NCBI GenBank assembly: GCA_002452735.1
Contig: DKFD01000006.1
Location: forward strand, 1-64,000
Reading direction: 5' to 3'
Source: Patescibacteria group bacterium UBA6805
GTDB lineage: Bacteria > Patescibacteriota > Minisyncoccia > Minisyncoccales > Minisyncoccaceae
Length of the DNA: 64,000 nucleotides
The position numbers and the translations under genes are program-made. The notes under the pieces are model-generated. The model worked only from the letters and a program-made list of their open reading frames with translations. It was not told the origin of the DNA and did not search any database. Of the stretch, positions 51,915 through 59,878 are shown piece by piece (position 1 is the stretch's first letter; each line of letters starts with the position of its first letter).

Positions 51915-52976
51915 ATGGACATAAATTGCAAAGAATTCGTTCAAAAAGTTTTAAAGCAGATGCCGGAAAGAACAAGGAAAATAATGGTTCGCCGTTTTGG
52001 CTTGGATAAAAGGGGCAAAGGGGAAACCCTTGAGGCCATCGGCAGAAGCTATAACGTCACCAGGGAAAGAATAAGGCAAGTGGAAAGGGACGGATTCAAG
52101 AGAATGAAAAAAATAGTAGAATCTTCCGAGCTTAAAAAGGATTTTGAGAAAATCGAATTTTTGTTTGAAAAGAAGCTGAAGCAGTTCGGAGGAATAAAGA
52201 AAGAAGAGGAACTGATTTTATCTTTCGGTTCCTCCCAGCCCAAAAACCAGATTCTTTTTCTTTTGAATCTGGTCGATAATTTCAAAAGAGACAAAGGAGA
52301 CAACTATTTCTACGCTTTTTGGTACAGCGACCCGAAACAGGTTTCCTTGGCCAAGAAGGTTGCTTCCGATTTCGTGGAAAAATTCAAGCGCGAGAAAAAA
52401 GCCGAGTCCCTGGACAAGGCCTTTGAATATTTTAAAAGCATTTTCAAGAAGGAAAAACCGACCGAGGAAGCTTTCGTTTCCTATTTGGAGATATCCAAGC
52501 AGATTTTCAGGTCAATTGACGGCCGGAGAATCGGCTTGATGTCTTTTTCCGACATTAACCCCAAAACCGTAAAAGACAAAATAATTTTGATTTTAAACGA
52601 AAAGAAACAGCCCCTGCACTTCAGAGAAATAACGGACTTGATATTTTCTTTAAACAAAGACATTGAAAAAAAGCATAACCGTTCCTTGAGTCTTCATCCC
52701 CAAACCGTGCACAACGAACTGATAAGGAGCAACGATTTTATTCTGGTGGGAAGAGGGCTTTATGCCTTGAAAGACTGGGGCTACAATCCGGGCAGGGTTA
52801 AAGACGTGATTGCCCATGTTTTAAGGGCTTCGGTTCAGCCCTTGGCCAAAGAGGACATAATCAGCGAAGTTTTAAAGCAAAGAATGGTTAAGGAGTCAAC
52901 AATTTTCTTGGGGCTCCAGGACAAGAATCTTTTTGAAAAAAACGAAGAAGGAAAGTATAAGGTACGGGAGGCTTAA
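51915..52976 (+). CDS. Sigma-70 region 4 fused to HARE-HTH domains
   Basis: The 353-residue protein opens with sigma region 4 (about 5-65): MPERTRKIMVRRFGLDKRGKGETLEAIGRSYNVTRERIRQVE (seen in its parts RRFGLDKRG and NVTRERIRQVE), which normally contacts the -35 box. There is no region 2, so it cannot melt promoters alone. A charged helical middle (about 65-210) is followed by a HARE-HTH winged helix (about 218-290; KDKIILILNEKKQPLHFREITDLIF) and a second similar unit (about 294-350). It is probably a DNA-binding transcription regulator acting with the housekeeping RNA polymerase. Confidence 0.82.
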   Translation: MDINCKEFVQKVLKQMPERTRKIMVRRFGLDKRGKGETLEAIGRSYNVTRERIRQVERDGFKRMKKIVESSELKKDFEKIEFLFEKKLKQFGGIKKEEELILSFGSSQPKNQILFLLNLVDNFKRDKGDNYFYAFWYSDPKQVSLAKKVASDFVEKFKREKKAESLDKAFEYFKSIFKKEKPTEEAFVSYLEISKQIFRSIDGRRIGLMSFSDINPKTVKDKIILILNEKKQPLHFREITDLIFSLNKDIEKKHNRSLSLHPQTVHNELIRSNDFILVGRGLYALKDWGYNPGRVKDVIAHVLRASVQPLAKEDIISEVLKQRMVKESTIFLGLQDKNLFEKNEEGKYKVREA

Positions 52977-52985
52977 AAAAATTTA

Positions 52986-54320
52986 ATGGCTGAGGAAATC
53001 GGTATCCAAACATTAAAAATCATAAATGATGTCTCGGGGATTCTTCTTCCTTATATTTTGTTCCTCAAAAATATTATCGTTCAATTTTGGTGGGTCCCTC
53101 TGCCGTTTTTACTTTACAAGTATTTCCGGTTCGCTTTTGTCCTTTTCATGGAAACCTGGTGGAATAAAACCATTAAAAGGGTCGTTTTGGAGGTCAAGGT
53201 TCCCCAGCACGTGGCCAGGCCCCTGAAAGCCATGGAAAATTTCTTTTCCGCCATCTGGCCCCTATACGACCCTCCCAAGGACTGGCGAACAACTTTTTTT
53301 GAAGGAAAAACCATGCTTAGCGCCTCTTTTGAAATCGCGGGAATAGACGGCGAACCGCATTTTTTTATCAGGATTCCCGCGACAGCCAGAAAAATGGTTG
53401 AATCGTCTCTTTATGCCCAATATTCGGAAATAGAGATTTTCGAGGTTCCTGACTATACCAAAAGCGTGCCCCAAGGACTGCCCAATAAGGATTGGGAAAT
53501 GTGGGGCTGTGATTTCATGCCCATTAAAACGGACGTCTATCCTCTAAAGACCTATCCCGAGTTTTTTGAAGAGAATCCTGAGGCAAAAGAGGAAAAAAGA
53601 ATAGACCCCTTGTCTTCTCTTTTGGAAACAATCTCCACCATGAAAAAAGGTGAGCAGATTTGGATTCAGGTGGTGGCTTCGCCCGTCAGCGTCGTTGAAG
53701 ACAATTATGTTAAAAGGGGAAAAGATATAGTCGACAAGCTTTTGAAAAGAATCAAAGACAAGGCGAACTACGAGCCGTATCCCATGTTTCTGGAAGCTTT
53801 GCGCATTTTGGTTTTTGGCGAGCCGTTTAAGGAAAAAGAATCAAAGGGCGAAGAAGAGTTTCCATGGGAAATGCGCTTGAGCCCCGGGGAAAGAGATATT
53901 ATTGCCGGCATTGAAAGAAAGATATCCAAAGTTTGCTATACCTGCCTTGTAAGATACATTTATCTGGCCAAAAGGAGTGTTTTTTTCGGCGGAGCCAAAG
54001 CTTACGGACCCAGTTTTTTCACTCAGTTTTCCACCCAGAACCTAAACGGGGTAAAACCTTGGGGCAAAACCATTACCAAAATCCAGGCCCCGGACATTTT
54101 TACCAAAAGAAGACTTTACGTCAAGAAAAGGAATTTGTTTGAAAATTACGTCAACCGAAGGCCCTCCTTTGACCCTTTTCCCGGCGGAACCTTCCTGATG
54201 GGCATTGACGAGCTGGCGACCATTTATCACTTCCCGGGCATTGAAGTCGCTCCCACCCAGGCCCTGAAGAGAATCCAGACCAAGAGGGGAGCGCCTCCGG
54301 CAACCTTGCCCGTTGAATAA
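52986..54320 (+). CDS. Conserved membrane-associated protein, partner of VirD4/HerA-like ATPase
   Basis: The 444-residue protein has an N-terminal hydrophobic region (about 17-56) and a large soluble alpha/beta domain. Recognisable stretches include WRTTFFEGKTMLSASFEIAG, FFIRIPATARKMVESSLYAQ and YAQYSEIEIFEVPDYT, as in proteins that pair with a VirD4-like ATPase in Patescibacteria genomes. The product begins 9 nt after the sigma-HARE gene and ends 6 nt before the ATPase. It may help couple the ATPase to the membrane; the function is unknown. Confidence 0.65.
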   Translation: MAEEIGIQTLKIINDVSGILLPYILFLKNIIVQFWWVPLPFLLYKYFRFAFVLFMETWWNKTIKRVVLEVKVPQHVARPLKAMENFFSAIWPLYDPPKDWRTTFFEGKTMLSASFEIAGIDGEPHFFIRIPATARKMVESSLYAQYSEIEIFEVPDYTKSVPQGLPNKDWEMWGCDFMPIKTDVYPLKTYPEFFEENPEAKEEKRIDPLSSLLETISTMKKGEQIWIQVVASPVSVVEDNYVKRGKDIVDKLLKRIKDKANYEPYPMFLEALRILVFGEPFKEKESKGEEEFPWEMRLSPGERDIIAGIERKISKVCYTCLVRYIYLAKRSVFFGGAKAYGPSFFTQFSTQNLNGVKPWGKTITKIQAPDIFTKRRLYVKKRNLFENYVNRRPSFDPFPGGTFLMGIDELATIYHFPGIEVAPTQALKRIQTKRGAPPATLPVE

Positions 54321-54326
54321 TAATTT

Positions 54327-56006
54327 ATGAAAGAGAAAGAAAAGATAACATTTTTTGGCAAGACCACTTTTCGGGGAGAGAAAAAGAGGTTTGGCATAAA
54401 AGACGACGACAAGAGGCGTCACGTTTATATCATCGGTAAAACCGGCATGGGAAAAACCGAACTCTTGAAAAACATGGTGGTGCAGGATATCCGCAATGGC
54501 CACGGCGTCGGTTTTGTCGACCCTCACGGGGAAGCGGCCGAAGAAATTCTCGGCTTTATTCCCAAGGAAAGAATCAAAGATGTCGTCTATTTCAATCCGG
54601 CTGATATCGAGAGCCCTATTGCCTTTAATATAATGGAAGATGTCAGCGCCGATTACCGCCACTTGATTGCCGGCGGATTGATGGGAGTTTTCAAGAAAAT
54701 ATGGCCCGATGTCTGGTCCTCCAGAATGGAATATATTCTTAATAATTCCATTTTGGCTCTTTTAGAAATTCCCGGTTCGACTCTTTTGGGAATCAACCGC
54801 CTTTTGTCCGATGCGGAATGGAGAGAGGAAATAGTAGTTCGGCTGAAAGACCCGATAGTCAAGGCGTTTTGGCTGAAGGAATTCGCCAGATACACCCAGA
54901 GGTATGAGGTGGAAGCAACAGCCGCCATTCAAAACAAAATCGGCCAGTTTATTTCCGCGCCCTTGATTAGAAACATTATCGGCCAGGAAAAATCAAGCAT
55001 TGACATGAGGAAGATAATGGACGAGGGCAAGATTCTGATAATGAACCTGTCAAAGGGGAAAATCGGAGAAGATAATTCCCGGCTCTTGGGAGCTCTTTTG
55101 ATTACCAAGCTTCAATTGGCCGCCATGTCCCGGGTTGATATTCCGGAAAAAGAAAGAAAGGATTTTGTTCTTTACATTGATGAATTCCAGAATTTTTCCA
55201 CCGATTCTTTCGCCAATATTTTATCCGAAGCGAGAAAGTACCGCTTGTCTTTGGTTTTGGCCCATCAATACATCGCCCAGATGGAAGAAAAAGTCAGGGA
55301 TGCTGTTTTCGGCAACATCGGAACAATGATGCTTTTCAGGGTGGGAGCCGACGACGCGGAATTCATAGAGAGAGAATTTTCTCCCGAATTTTTTGTTGAA
55401 GACATGGTCAATCTTCCCAAGCAGAATATTTATGTCAAGCTGATGATTAGCGGATTGACTTCCCGGCCTTTTTCAGCCGAGACCCTTCCTCCGATAGAAA
55501 TACCCGAAGAAACCCACGAAAAAGAAATAACGGAATTTTCCAGAAAAACTTACGGCACGTCCAAAACTGGCGTTGAGAAAAAAATAGCCGCGGAGTCGGG
55601 AGTGGATTCGATAATTCCTTTCAAAAAGAGTAATAGCGCGGAGCTTTATGACGCTGTTTGCCAAAAATGCGGCAAAAGCTTTAAAGCGCCTTTTAAGCCG
55701 GACGGCAAGAGGCCGGTCTATTGCAAAACCTGCCTTAAGAAAAACGAAGAAGGGCCGAATAATGCTTTCAATTCGTTGCCCTCGATTTCCCTTAAAGAAT
55801 CGGCCAGGGAATTCACTCCGCTGGCCAAAAAGAGCCGGCTAAAAGAAGAGGTGGTTATAAGGGGCGAGAACGTCAGAGACGTCAACAAATCGTCCAAAAA
55901 AGAAATAGACCTGGAGGGACTGAAAGAAATAATCAAGAAAGCCAAGAAAGAAAAAAAGGAGGAGAGGGGGTTGATTAATCCAGGAGAGAAAATAAAATTC
56001 GAGTAG
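54327..56006 (+). CDS. VirD4/HerA-like ATPase with C-terminal zinc ribbon
   Basis: The 559-residue protein has Walker A IGKTGMGKTELLKN (about 36-49), VDPHGEAAEEIL, and Walker B FVLYIDEFQNF (about 279-289), as in type IV coupling proteins and TraG/TraD-like DNA pumps. No membrane helix is evident. A CxxC-x(17)-CxxC zinc ribbon (CQKCGKSFKAPF ... CKTC, about 445-469) and a charged tail with KKAKKEKKEE end the protein. No conjugation genes are nearby, so a chromosomal role such as DNA uptake, segregation or export is more likely. Confidence 0.8.
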   Translation: MKEKEKITFFGKTTFRGEKKRFGIKDDDKRRHVYIIGKTGMGKTELLKNMVVQDIRNGHGVGFVDPHGEAAEEILGFIPKERIKDVVYFNPADIESPIAFNIMEDVSADYRHLIAGGLMGVFKKIWPDVWSSRMEYILNNSILALLEIPGSTLLGINRLLSDAEWREEIVVRLKDPIVKAFWLKEFARYTQRYEVEATAAIQNKIGQFISAPLIRNIIGQEKSSIDMRKIMDEGKILIMNLSKGKIGEDNSRLLGALLITKLQLAAMSRVDIPEKERKDFVLYIDEFQNFSTDSFANILSEARKYRLSLVLAHQYIAQMEEKVRDAVFGNIGTMMLFRVGADDAEFIEREFSPEFFVEDMVNLPKQNIYVKLMISGLTSRPFSAETLPPIEIPEETHEKEITEFSRKTYGTSKTGVEKKIAAESGVDSIIPFKKSNSAELYDAVCQKCGKSFKAPFKPDGKRPVYCKTCLKKNEEGPNNAFNSLPSISLKESAREFTPLAKKSRLKEEVVIRGENVRDVNKSSKKEIDLEGLKEIIKKAKKEKKEERGLINPGEKIKFE

Positions 56007-56049
56007 GCAGGAAGAAATTCTTGCCTTTTTCTTTTTAATCCTGTATCAT
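56006..56049 (+). promoter_or_regulatory. Terminator of the ATPase operon merged with the pgk promoter
   Basis: GGCAGGAA and TTCTTGCC (about 56006-56026) form a hairpin followed by TTTTTC. The end of its 3' arm, TTGCCT (56021-56026), doubles as a -35 with TATCAT (56044-56049) after 17 bp; the pgk ATG follows 7 nt later. Confidence 0.75.
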
Positions 56050-56056
56050 TAGACAT

Positions 56057-57217
56057 ATGAATAATCTCAGAGACGTCAACGTCAAGGGCAAGAGGGTCTT
56101 GGTAAGGTGCGATTTCAATGTTCCTTTAAACGAAGAGGGGAAAGTTTCTCAGGATTTTAGAATCGTCAAGACCATACCTTTGCTTGAATATCTGAGGGAC
56201 AAGGGGGCAAAGATCATTTTAATCAGCCATTTGGGTCGCCCGGACGGTAAAAGAGACTTAAGGTACAGCTTAAAGCCCGTAGCAGACGTATTGTGGCAGC
56301 TGGTCGGGGGGGTCAAGTTTATAACTGAAACAATCGGGAGTAGCGTGGAGGCGCAGACCAAAAAGTTGAAAGACGGAGAAATTCTTCTTTTGGAAAATTT
56401 GAGGTTTTTTAAAGAAGAGGAAATGAACGATTCCGGCTTTGCTCAAAAGCTCTCCAGGCTGGGAGATATTTTCGTCCAAGAGGGTTTCGGGGCATGCCAC
56501 AGGAAGCACGCTTCGGTCGTGGGCGTTACCAAGTTTCTTCACAGCTTTCCGGGTTTTTTACTGGAAAAAGAGATAAGCGTTTTGTCCTGGGTTATGAAAA
56601 GTCCGGAAAGGCCTTTGGTCTCGATTGTGGGCGGAGTAAAAATTTCCGACAAAACCAAGTTGATAGAAAAATTGCTCAAAAATTCCGACTATGTCCTGGT
56701 CGGGGGGAAGATCGCCAATTCAATTTTAACCGTCAAAGGGGTTTGCATCAGGGACCATTGGACAGATGAAGAATTTAAGCTGAAAGAAGGCATCCATGGC
56801 CTGGATATTTCCAGCCCCAAGCTGCATTTGCCCGTTGACGGAATGATTTCTTTGTCCAATCTCGAGGAGAACTATTTGAGAATCGGCGCCGTAGGCACCC
56901 TAAGAAGAGAAGAAGACATTTTTGACATCGGTCCGGAGACAATAGAAGAATTCAAGTTGATAATTTCGGGAGCCAAAACCGTTATCTGGAACGGCCCTCT
57001 GGGATATTTTGAAAGGGAATATTTTAAGGAGGGAACTTTGGAGATATTGAACGCCGTCGCTTCCGTGGAAGCTTTTACGGTGGTGGGCGGAGGAGAAACG
57101 ACGGAGATAATAATAAAAGAGGGGATGGAAGAAAAATTTGACCATGTGTCTTCCGGGGGCGGAGCCATGCTTGATTTTATTGCCGGGGAAACCCTGCCCG
57201 GTATCGAAGTTTTATGA
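56057..57217 (+). CDS. pgk: Phosphoglycerate kinase
   Basis: Pgk makes ATP from 1,3-bisphosphoglycerate in glycolysis. The 386-residue protein has RCDFNVPLN (about 17-25), SHLGRPDG, LLENLRFFKEEE, HRKHASVVGV, VGGVKISDKTKLI and the nucleotide-site segment VIWNGPLGYFE, ending with GGGETTEII and SSGGGAMLDFIAG. The usual DAFGTAHRAHAS motif is altered to EGFGACHRKHAS but the His/Arg core is kept. It overlaps the next gene by 4 nt (ATGA). Confidence 0.97.
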   Translation: MNNLRDVNVKGKRVLVRCDFNVPLNEEGKVSQDFRIVKTIPLLEYLRDKGAKIILISHLGRPDGKRDLRYSLKPVADVLWQLVGGVKFITETIGSSVEAQTKKLKDGEILLLENLRFFKEEEMNDSGFAQKLSRLGDIFVQEGFGACHRKHASVVGVTKFLHSFPGFLLEKEISVLSWVMKSPERPLVSIVGGVKISDKTKLIEKLLKNSDYVLVGGKIANSILTVKGVCIRDHWTDEEFKLKEGIHGLDISSPKLHLPVDGMISLSNLEENYLRIGAVGTLRREEDIFDIGPETIEEFKLIISGAKTVIWNGPLGYFEREYFKEGTLEILNAVASVEAFTVVGGGETTEIIIKEGMEEKFDHVSSGGGAMLDFIAGETLPGIEVL

Positions 57218-58374
57218 AAATCAAAAACATTGAGAAGGCAGCGGAAAGAATCAGGAAAGCGGCCAAGAACAAAGAGCAGATAATCATCTTCGCCGATTCT
57301 GATTTGGACGGAACCGCCTCGGCAACAATTTTAAAGGAGACTATAGACAATTTATTGGGCAGGAATCATTTGAAAACCGCGGTCTTTTTTCCTAAAAGAA
57401 AAGAGGAGGGCTACGGCCTGAATGACAAAGCCCTGGACGTGATTATTTCCCAATTCAAGAAAGGAGGGCTTCTTATAACCCTTGATTGCGGAATCACCAA
57501 TTTTGAAGAAGTGAAAAAGGCCGGAAAAAACGGCTTTACAGTCATCATCGTTGACCATCACCAGCCCATCGGGGGATTGCCCGAAGCAGACATCATCGTT
57601 GACCCAAAACAACAGGAAGAAACCCGGGTTTTTAAGGAATACGCCAATGCAGGAATCACATTCAAATTGGCCGAAGAGATTTTGAAAGAAGAAATGCCGT
57701 CGCTGTTGAGAGAAAGCTTTTTGGAGCTGACAGCCCTGGCCACCATTTCCGACATGATGATTGAAACAGAAGAAAACAAGGAATTCATTATCCAAGGACT
57801 GGCCACTATTGAAAACAGCGAGAGGCCGGCCTTTAAAGCCCTGTTTTCTTTTTTAAGCCCGGATGATTTTAATTCAAAAAGAGATTGGATTTCGAAAGTG
57901 AACAGCGCTTTGAATTCTTCCAAGATGGATGGGCATATTATGGCCGTTTATTCTTTTTTGATTGAAAGCGACCTGGAAAAAGCCAAGGGTATGGCCAGGG
58001 AATTGCTGGAGGAAAGCGACCAAAAACACAGGGAAATATCCGTTTTAGTCGACGAGATTACCAGAAAGTCTTTGAACGGCTCTTTGATTTTTGAGGGTTC
58101 GCCCGATTGGAACATTGAATATTTGGGAGCCGTGGCTTCAAGATTGTGCAATCGTTTCGAGAAGCCGGTTTTTTTGCATCAGAAATACGAGGAGTTCAGC
58201 CGGGGCACGGTCAGGGTGCCTAAGGGAAAAGACGCTGTTAAAGCAATGGAGAGCTGCAAGGAACTGCTCAGAACTTTCGGGGGGCATCCGCCGGCAGCCG
58301 GTTTTACGGTTGAGAACAAGAACATTGAAAAATTTAAGAAATGCTTGCTTGATTATTTCGACGGGGTGAAATAA
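57214..58374 (+). CDS. DHH/DHHA1 phosphoesterase (RecJ-like)
   Basis: The 386-residue protein has the DHH metal motifs: FADSDLDGTASA (about 25-36), TLDCGITN, and VDHHQPIGG (about 112-120), and a C-terminal DHHA1 domain with GTVRVPKG and FGGHPPAAGFTVE. This is the RecJ family of single-strand exonucleases, though it is shorter than E. coli RecJ (577 residues) and lacks the OB domain; it could also be a nanoRNase or other DHH phosphoesterase. Coupled to pgk by the ATGA overlap. Confidence 0.85.
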   Translation: MKIKNIEKAAERIRKAAKNKEQIIIFADSDLDGTASATILKETIDNLLGRNHLKTAVFFPKRKEEGYGLNDKALDVIISQFKKGGLLITLDCGITNFEEVKKAGKNGFTVIIVDHHQPIGGLPEADIIVDPKQQEETRVFKEYANAGITFKLAEEILKEEMPSLLRESFLELTALATISDMMIETEENKEFIIQGLATIENSERPAFKALFSFLSPDDFNSKRDWISKVNSALNSSKMDGHIMAVYSFLIESDLEKAKGMARELLEESDQKHREISVLVDEITRKSLNGSLIFEGSPDWNIEYLGAVASRLCNRFEKPVFLHQKYEEFSRGTVRVPKGKDAVKAMESCKELLRTFGGHPPAAGFTVENKNIEKFKKCLLDYFDGVK

Positions 58375-58407
58375 AAAGAGCCAATCATGAACCGATCATC
58401 ATTGGCT
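58370..58407. terminator. Bidirectional terminator between recJ-like gene and small minus-strand gene
   Basis: AGCCAAT (58379-58385) pairs with ATTGGCT (58401-58407). On the minus strand the stem is followed at once by CTTTTTATTT, a good terminator; on the plus strand a T6 run lies 7 nt further on. Confidence 0.75.
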
Positions 58408-58531
58408 TCGGGGGTTTTTTCTTCAGCCCTTCAACAGCTTTCAGGATTGTTTTTTTCTGTGCTTCATCAGCATCAACCAATTCGTCGTTTTTGATGAAGC
58501 GGCCATCATACCCTCTGTGTTTTTCTGCCAT
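58385..58531 (-). CDS. Small hypothetical protein (48 aa)
   Basis: ATG 58529-58531 on the minus strand opens a 48-codon frame, MAEKHRGYDGRFIKNDELVD, ending PPKPMMIGS with TGA 58385-58387. GGAGGT lies 6 nt before the ATG and a consensus promoter (58558-58585) is upstream; the stop is inside the terminator stem. These signals strongly support expression. The Lys/Pro-rich C-terminus is probably flexible. No family is recognised. Confidence 0.65.
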   Translation of the reverse strand: MAEKHRGYDGRFIKNDELVDADEAQKKTILKAVEGLKKKPPKPMMIGS

Positions 58532-58557
58532 CGCGATACCTCCAAATAACTGAACAT

Positions 58558-58585
58558 ATCATAACAAATAATAAATAATTGTCAA
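58558..58585 (-). promoter_or_regulatory. Promoter of the 48-aa gene
   Basis: Minus strand TTGACA (58580-58585), 16-bp spacer, TATGAT (58558-58563). It overlaps the 5' end region of rnhA on the other strand. Confidence 0.8.
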
Positions 58586-58587
58586 TT

Positions 58588-59025
58588 ATGAGAATAACAG
58601 TCAATACTGACGGCGCTTCCAGGGGCAATCCCGGCCCGGGAGCCATCGGCGTCGTCATTGCCAATGAAAAAGGCGAAGGCATTAAGAAATACGCCGAGCT
58701 TTTGGGCGACCGCGTAACCAATAATGAGGCCGAATACGAAGCCGTAATCTTTTCTTTGAAAAAGCTGAAGCTTCTTTTGGGAAAGGACAAAATCAAGAAG
58801 ATGGAAGTGGAATTCAGGTCTGATTCAGAGCTTTTGGTCAAGCAAATGAGTGGCAAATACAAGATTGTCGAAAAGACATTGCAGGAGCTGTTCATAAAAA
58901 TCTGGAATTTGAAAACCGAGTTCGGCAGAATCGATTTCGTCCACGTCCCCAGGGAGCGGAACAAGGAAGCGGACAAGCTGGCCAATCAGGCCCTGGACGA
59001 GAATTCAAAAAGAAGCTTGTTTTAA
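58588..59025 (+). CDS. rnhA: Ribonuclease HI
   Basis: RNase HI cuts the RNA strand of RNA-DNA hybrids such as R-loops and primers. The 145-residue protein starts MRITVNTDGASRGNPGPGAIG; the catalytic carboxylates are visible at D8, E in NNEAEYEA, D in FRSDSELLVKQ, and D in NKEADKLANQAL. The basic protrusion of E. coli RNase HI is absent, as in many compact family members. The ATG at 58588 is preferred to the TTG three codons upstream. Confidence 0.93.
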   Translation: MRITVNTDGASRGNPGPGAIGVVIANEKGEGIKKYAELLGDRVTNNEAEYEAVIFSLKKLKLLLGKDKIKKMEVEFRSDSELLVKQMSGKYKIVEKTLQELFIKIWNLKTEFGRIDFVHVPRERNKEADKLANQALDENSKRSLF

Positions 59026-59032
59026 TTCTTTT

Positions 59033-59063
59033 AAACAAAAACACCCTTGATTAAAAGGGTGTT
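59033..59063 (-). terminator. Terminator of RNase P RNA
   Basis: Minus strand AACACCCTT (59055-59063) pairs with AAGGGTGTT (59040-59048), then TTTGTTT. It may also end rnhA on the plus strand. Confidence 0.85.
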
Positions 59064-59079
59064 CTTGATGATTGTTTTA

Positions 59080-59410
59080 CCTTAATAAACCCGTAAGCCG
59101 AATTCTGTTTTAGGCGACCATCTGTCTAAGGCCAAGGATTTCTCTTTGGCTCAAGCGAACTACTTTGTCTCTTGTTAAAGAGTTTGTTCTTGCTGCCGGC
59201 AAGAATTTAGCCGTTTCACTCCCGGAATTGCTTCCGGAACTAATCCCGAAGGATTCTCCAATCATTTCTGATTGAAGCGTCTCTGTTCGCATCTCTATCA
59301 GGTTTTGGGCCTGACGGCGGGCGTTACCCGCTGCTTTTTAGACCTTTAATCAGGAATGGCAGTTCGGACTTTCCTCTCCGAATCGGAGCAGTCACCCGGT
59401 TTATTAAGGC
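59080..59410 (-). ncRNA. rnpB: RNase P RNA
   Basis: The catalytic RNA of RNase P, which trims tRNA 5' ends. On the minus strand the conserved 5' block GAGGAAAGTCCGAAC and the 3' block ACAGAATTCGGCTTACGGG are present at the right distance. P1 is closed by CCTTAATAAACC (59399-59410) and GGTTTATTAAGG (about 59080-59091), giving about 330 nt, type A. A consensus promoter precedes it and a terminator follows. A 60-codon frame inside is a shadow. Confidence 0.93.
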
Positions 59411-59416
59411 AATTAA

Positions 59417-59445
59417 TTTTAACCAATATTGCTATGGATGTCAAG
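59417..59445 (-). promoter_or_regulatory. rnpB promoter
   Basis: Minus strand TTGACA (59440-59445), 17-bp spacer, TAAAAT (59417-59422); transcription would start at the P1 stem. Confidence 0.88.
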
Positions 59446-59486
59446 GTTTTGCAAAATGAAGATTATTGTGAGATAATGATATTGTT

Positions 59487-59819
59487 ATGGATACTCAAAA
59501 TTTGAAATTAAAAGATTATAAGGAAATTTGGAGTAAATTTTGTTTTCTGGACGAAAGCGGCAACTTGGCCAACCCAAAAGAAAAGTTTTTTACCATCGGA
59601 GCGATAAATTATGATTTAAAAATATCTACGAAAACGACCGGTGGTTTTGATAAGAATAAAATCGAATTTATAAATTTCGTTAAAGAAAATATCGGGGCGA
59701 ATAGTTTTATCGGTGGATTCAGAAATAGGATATTCAATATTTTTGTAGACAAAGACATCAAGCAGAGGTTGCCGTTAAAATTTAGCGCTTCTGATAAAGA
59801 AAAAGGGCCATCGTCCTAA
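59487..59819 (+). CDS. Truncated DUF3800-like protein
   Basis: The 110-residue product has the DUF3800 opening KFCFLDESGNLANPKEKFFTIGAI, whose DESG motif is the hallmark of this RNase-H-like family, usually 220-280 residues. It ends early at KEKGPSS, where the sequence runs into a hairpin (59802-59834), so it appears to be a C-terminally deleted remnant. GATAAT (59472-59477) lies 9 nt before the ATG. Confidence 0.5.
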   Translation: MDTQNLKLKDYKEIWSKFCFLDESGNLANPKEKFFTIGAINYDLKISTKTTGGFDKNKIEFINFVKENIGANSFIGGFRNRIFNIFVDKDIKQRLPLKFSASDKEKGPSS

Positions 59820-59834
59820 CGGTCGACGCCCTTT
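59802..59834. terminator. Hairpin at the end of the truncated DUF3800 gene
   Basis: AAAGGGC (59802-59808) pairs with GCCCTTT (59828-59834). On the minus strand it is followed by TTCTTT. Weak on the plus strand. Confidence 0.5.
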
Positions 59835-59878
59835 CTCGATACTGTATTTTTAGTATATCAGAATAAATTTATTTATCA

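Noticed and set aside
59110..59292. 60-aa frame inside RNase P RNA
   Set aside because: It lies within the conserved structural RNA and has no coding signals.
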